In this document: positions 60,722 through 64,000 of the stretch, in pieces | Layout of the letters: the number at the start of each line of letters is the position of its first letter | Numbering within the stretch: position 1 is the stretch's first letter | Source of the DNA: Algiphilus sp965216485 | GTDB lineage: Bacteria; Pseudomonadota; Gammaproteobacteria; Nevskiales; Nevskiaceae | Assembly: GCF_965216485.1 (NCBI RefSeq) | Contig: NZ_OZ244162.1 | Coordinates: forward strand, 1,488,001 to 1,552,000 | Direction: 5' to 3' | Length of the DNA: 64,000 nt | Notes under the pieces: generated by a model | What the model was told of the DNA's origin: nothing | What the model saw: the letters and a program-made list of their open reading frames with translations, nothing else | Database searches by the model: none | Made by a program: the position numbers and the translations under genes

Positions 60722-62107
60722 ATGAAAGGCTTGGCGACAATCCGCAACGGTTGGGGTGCATGGCTCGCGATGGCGGCCTTGGCAGCGCTGTGCGCGCCGG
60801 CATCGGCCGCGGAACTGCGCGATGTTCGCGTCTGGGATGGCCCGCAGAACACCCGCGTGGTGTTCGACCTGAGCGACGCCGCCAGTCACCAGGTTTTCAC
60901 GCTGGAGAATCCGGCGCGGGTCGTGATCGATCTGGCGGATATTCGTTCCAGCGCCCTGGATCCCGGCGCGGTGGGCGGAGAAGGCCTGTTGCGCGGCATG
61001 CGCAGTGCTCGGCAGCCAGACGGCCGCCTGCGTGTCGTGCTCGATCTGCAACGCAGCGCGCGCACGAGCAGCTTCGCACTCTCCCCGCAGGCGCAATACG
61101 GCCATCGGATCGTCGTCGATCTCAAGCCGGAGGCTGGCGATGAAGGGCTTGCCACTGAAACGGCACCGACTGCCGCTGCCGCCAGCAGTGCGCCCGAGGC
61201 CTCCGTGCAGCAGCCTGCAGCACGGCTCGAGCAGAAGAACATCATCATCGCCATCGATGCGGGCCATGGCGGCGAAGACCCGGGCGCGCTTGGGCCCAGC
61301 GGCTTGAAGGAAAAAGACGTGGTGTTGTCCATTTCGCGCCGACTGGCCACGCTGGTGGATGCCGAACCGGGTTTCAAGGCGGTCATGATTCGCCGCGGCG
61401 ACTACTACATCGGCCTGCGTGAGCGGGTGCGCAAGGCGCGGGCGGCGCAGGCGGATCTCTTCGTATCGATCCACGCCAACGGTTTCACGGATTCGCGCGT
61501 ACGCGGTAGCTCGGTCTATACCCTTTCGCCCAACGGCGCCAGCTCTGAGCAGGCACGTTGGCTGGCAAAACGCGAGAATGAGGCGGATCTCGTCGGGGGC
61601 ATCGAGCTGGCCGACAAGGAAGATACGCTGGCGCACGTCTTGCTCGACATCTCCCAGTCTGCGGCCATCGAAGCCAGCGTCGATGCAGGCAAGCGGGTAT
61701 TGCAGTCGCTGGGGCAACTCAACAAGCTGCAGCGCGGCGAGGTGCAACGTGCCGGCTTCATGGTGTTGAAGGCGCCGGACATCCCCTCGATGCTGGTCGA
61801 AACCGCCTTCATCACCAACCCGGGCGAAGAACGCAAGCTGGGCTCAGGGGCTTTTCAGCAGCGCATCGCGGATTCCATTTTTGAAGGCATTCACAGCTAT
61901 TTCGAGAACTACCGTCCGTTGCGCTATGTCGACGCCCGCGGTGGTGCAACTACGGCGGCGGTCGAGCCAGGCATACACACGGTGCAGCGCGGTGACACGC
62001 TGAGCGAACTGGCCCAGCGCTACCGTACTGACTCGCGTCGGCTGCGCCAGGTCAATGACCTCGACAGCGACATGCTGCGCGTGGGGCAGGTACTGCAGAT
62101 CCCCTGA
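60722..62107 (+). CDS. amiC: N-acetylmuramoyl-L-alanine amidase with AMIN, Amidase_3 and LysM
   Basis: I take ATG 60722 for a 461-residue protein. It has a signal peptide (WLAMAALAALCAPASAA), an AMIN domain (RVVFDLSDAASHQVF...), the zinc amidase domain (IAIDAGHGGEDPGALG; FVSIHANGF; PSMLVETAFITNPGEE), and a C-terminal LysM (HTVQRGDTLSELAQRYRTDSR). It cuts peptidoglycan during cell division in the periplasm. The 93-bp spacer before it shows no strong promoter. Confidence 0.95.
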   Translation: MKGLATIRNGWGAWLAMAALAALCAPASAAELRDVRVWDGPQNTRVVFDLSDAASHQVFTLENPARVVIDLADIRSSALDPGAVGGEGLLRGMRSARQPDGRLRVVLDLQRSARTSSFALSPQAQYGHRIVVDLKPEAGDEGLATETAPTAAAASSAPEASVQQPAARLEQKNIIIAIDAGHGGEDPGALGPSGLKEKDVVLSISRRLATLVDAEPGFKAVMIRRGDYYIGLRERVRKARAAQADLFVSIHANGFTDSRVRGSSVYTLSPNGASSEQARWLAKRENEADLVGGIELADKEDTLAHVLLDISQSAAIEASVDAGKRVLQSLGQLNKLQRGEVQRAGFMVLKAPDIPSMLVETAFITNPGEERKLGSGAFQQRIADSIFEGIHSYFENYRPLRYVDARGGATTAAVEPGIHTVQRGDTLSELAQRYRTDSRRLRQVNDLDSDMLRVGQVLQIP

Positions 62108-62189
62108 ACCGATCCCCTGGCGGGCCTGATCCTTGCTAGCCTTGGGGTGACGCCGCAGCCGCGGCAACGCCTCAGGGAATGCTGACTTG

Positions 62190-63986
62190 ATGAAGCCATT
62201 GACGACGGTACGCAGCCTTGCTGCCTCGCTCGCGATCACCCTCCTGCTGGTGGGCTGCTCCAAACCCGAGCCCGAAGCCGATCTGAAGGTCTACCGCCAC
62301 TCCGCGGGTGGCGTGCCGACCAATATGGATCCGCTGCAGGCGGCCACGGTCTATTCGAATCTGGTGGTCGTCAATGCCTATGACACGCTCTACCGCTACA
62401 AGTATCTGGAGCGTCCCTACGCGCTGACACCGAACCTCGCGGCCGCGATGCCGGAAGTCTCCGAGGATGGGCTCGTCTACACCATTGCGCTGAAGAAGAC
62501 CGGGCGCTATGTCGACAGCCCCGTCTTCGCCGAGGGGGAGGGGCGCACGGTGACAGCGCACGATGTGGTGTTCTCGCTCAAGCGCCACTTCGACCCCGAG
62601 AACACCTCACAGGGCAAGTGGCTTTGGGCGGGTCGCATCAAGGGGATGGACGCCTGGGCCGAAGCCGGAGCGGACTACGAGGCAACGGTGCCGGGCCTGC
62701 GCGCACTTGATGACTTCACCCTGCGCGTTGAGCTGACCGCCCCTTTCCCGCAGTTTGTGCATACCCTTGCGATGGGCTTCTCAGCGGTCGTACCGCCGGA
62801 GGCGGTGGCTGCCTTCGGGCGCGATCTGGGAACCAAGGCGGTAGGCTCCGGCCCCTATGAACTGCTGGAGTACTCCAAGCAGCAGGTGCTCTTCCAGCCC
62901 AACCCGAATTTTCGCGAGGAGCCGCTGGATCTGGAGGCCGAGGGTTACGATCCGGCGGCCCATGCCGCCTATGGCATTGCCGATCTCGACGGCAAGGCGC
63001 CGCCCTTTGTTGATCGCCTGGAGATCGACTTCATTCAGGAATCCTCGGCGCGCTGGGCTTCCTTCACTTCCGGACGCGAAATCCAGTTCTCCGGCCTCCC
63101 GGTCGAGCAGACCGAGGCGGTACTGGCGAGCAAGGATCCGATTACGCTGAAGCCGGAATATGCCGAGCGCTATCACATGGATTCCGGACCGGAAGCCGGC
63201 CTGGTATTCACGGTCTTCAACATGGACGATCCGGAGATCGGTTACCACGAGGATCCTGCGCGCGAGGCGCGCAACCGCGAGCTGCGCTGCGCGATGCGCG
63301 ATGCCTTCGACTGGAAGGCGCGCAACGAGCGCTTCTATTCGGGGCTTGGCATCGTCTTTCCCGGGGTGATTCCGCCCATCCTCGAAGAATTCGACCCGTC
63401 ACTGTCGCGCGCCTCGGTGGAGCACAATCCGCAGCAGGCCAAAGAACGGCTGGAGGCGGCAGGCTGGACCGCCGACAACCTCCCCGTGCTTGATTACGGC
63501 CTGGTGTCCGCCGTGCTGGCGCGGGAGATGTTCGAGTCCTTCCGCGGGCGCATGGTGGATGTCGGCATTCCGCGCGACAAGATCAACGGCGAGACCTTCG
63601 CGACCTTTGGGGATTACAACCGCGCGCTGCGGACTTCGAAGCTGTCGATCATGGGCTACGGCTGGCAGCTCGACTACCCGGATGCCGAGAATGTGCTGCA
63701 GTTGTTCTATGGGCCGAATGCAGCCCCGGGCAGCAATGCCTCCAATTACGACAACCCCGAATACAACCGGCTCTTCCGTGAAACCAAGACCATGCAGCCG
63801 GGGCCGGAGCGCACCGAGATCTATCGGCGCATGAACCAGATGCTGATCGATGATTGCGTTGGCATCATGGGGTTGACGCGCTCGCACGTGTCGCTCTGGC
63901 ACAAGGACGTCAAGGGCATGCCGGATACAGCCATCCTCGGTGGCTTCTGGCTGCGCTTCGTGGACGTCGCGTCCGCCACACCCTAA
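62190..63986 (+). CDS. ABC transporter family 5 substrate-binding lipoprotein
   Basis: ATG 62190 (598 aa) is preferred to an adjacent TTG at 62187. It has a lipoprotein signal (LAITLLLVGC-S, Cys near 24). The SBP_bac_5 features follow: GGVPTNMDPLQAATVYSN, EVSEDGLVYTIALKK, ALTPNLAAAM and WQLDYPDAENVLQLFYGPNAAPGSN. It should bind oligopeptides or similar solutes in the periplasm. The gene is complete; transporter permease genes, if any, lie beyond the window end (only 14 nt remain). Confidence 0.92.
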   Translation: MKPLTTVRSLAASLAITLLLVGCSKPEPEADLKVYRHSAGGVPTNMDPLQAATVYSNLVVVNAYDTLYRYKYLERPYALTPNLAAAMPEVSEDGLVYTIALKKTGRYVDSPVFAEGEGRTVTAHDVVFSLKRHFDPENTSQGKWLWAGRIKGMDAWAEAGADYEATVPGLRALDDFTLRVELTAPFPQFVHTLAMGFSAVVPPEAVAAFGRDLGTKAVGSGPYELLEYSKQQVLFQPNPNFREEPLDLEAEGYDPAAHAAYGIADLDGKAPPFVDRLEIDFIQESSARWASFTSGREIQFSGLPVEQTEAVLASKDPITLKPEYAERYHMDSGPEAGLVFTVFNMDDPEIGYHEDPAREARNRELRCAMRDAFDWKARNERFYSGLGIVFPGVIPPILEEFDPSLSRASVEHNPQQAKERLEAAGWTADNLPVLDYGLVSAVLAREMFESFRGRMVDVGIPRDKINGETFATFGDYNRALRTSKLSIMGYGWQLDYPDAENVLQLFYGPNAAPGSNASNYDNPEYNRLFRETKTMQPGPERTEIYRRMNQMLIDDCVGIMGLTRSHVSLWHKDVKGMPDTAILGGFWLRFVDVASATP

Positions 63987-64000
63987 AGCGATTCACACAG

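Noticed and set aside
1..64000. CRISPR arrays, rRNA operons, prophage genes or complete insertion sequences
   Set aside because: No regularly spaced repeat array, no rRNA-like sequence, and no transposase or integrase frame was recognised; only the small inverted-repeat element and the panC-panD repeats remain.

Overview
The window is a GC-rich, gene-dense bacterial chromosome segment with about 70 genes, short spacers and many 1-8 nt stop/start overlaps. The set rpoE-rseA-rseB-rseC-mucD-lepA-lepB-rnc-era-recO-pdxJ-acpS, the rpoE/nadB divergence, SdhE-YgfX, lipocalin Blc and the PA2778/PA2779-type pair all point to a gammaproteobacterium. The catabolic genes at the left would suit a high-GC environmental lineage (Nevskiales- or Salinisphaerales-like), but genus cannot be read from the sequence. 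No CRISPR array, rRNA, prophage or intact insertion sequence was seen.

Region A (1-13916) is accessory and catabolic: the end of an alpha/beta hydrolase, a small Cys/His protein, an AMP-forming acyl-CoA ligase, an SRPBCC protein, an unusual family III CoA-transferase, a YtcJ-type amidohydrolase, a Rieske oxygenase, a 2Fe-2S ferredoxin, a TetR regulator, a cytochrome P450, a rubredoxin, DUF2505 and DUF1329 proteins, a short-chain dehydrogenase and an aldehyde dehydrogenase. All but one short-spacer break run on the + strand. Together they look like a route that oxidises a hydrophobic (perhaps terpenoid, steroid-like or aromatic) substrate and activates the acid as a CoA thioester; the substrate is not identifiable here.

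Region B (13924-25806) holds an unknown small protein, an OmpA-type porin, prfB with its programmed +1 frameshift, lysS, a 2048-residue signalling protein (Ser/Thr-kinase-like, AAA ATPase, helical repeats, GAF, PAS, GGDEF, degenerate EAL) and a YgfZ-type protein. Region C (25860-34108) is the succinate dehydrogenase locus: an SDHAF4-like protein, sdhCDAB, a MATE transporter, a thioesterase-alcohol dehydrogenase pair, a small inverted-repeat element inserted exactly at the dehydrogenase stop codon, then SdhE, YgfX and a lipocalin.

Region D (34109-48263) has nadB facing the sigma-E regulon operon, then lepA-lepB-DUF4845-rnc-era-recO-pdxJ-acpS, an RDD membrane protein and msrA. Region E (48389-53294) has a tRNA-Glu(CTC), then pcnB-folK-panB-panC, a spacer with a 26-bp direct repeat, and panD followed by a 2OG-Fe(II) oxygenase. 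Region F (53358-63986) has pgi, the PA2779/PA2778-type pair, an aminotransferase, queG facing nnr-tsaE-amiC, and a family 5 solute-binding lipoprotein. The main leads are the giant kinase/ATPase/GGDEF protein, the uncharacterised oxygenase cluster, the small inverted-repeat element, the panC-panD repeats and a possible 33-codon ORF between rpoE and rseA.
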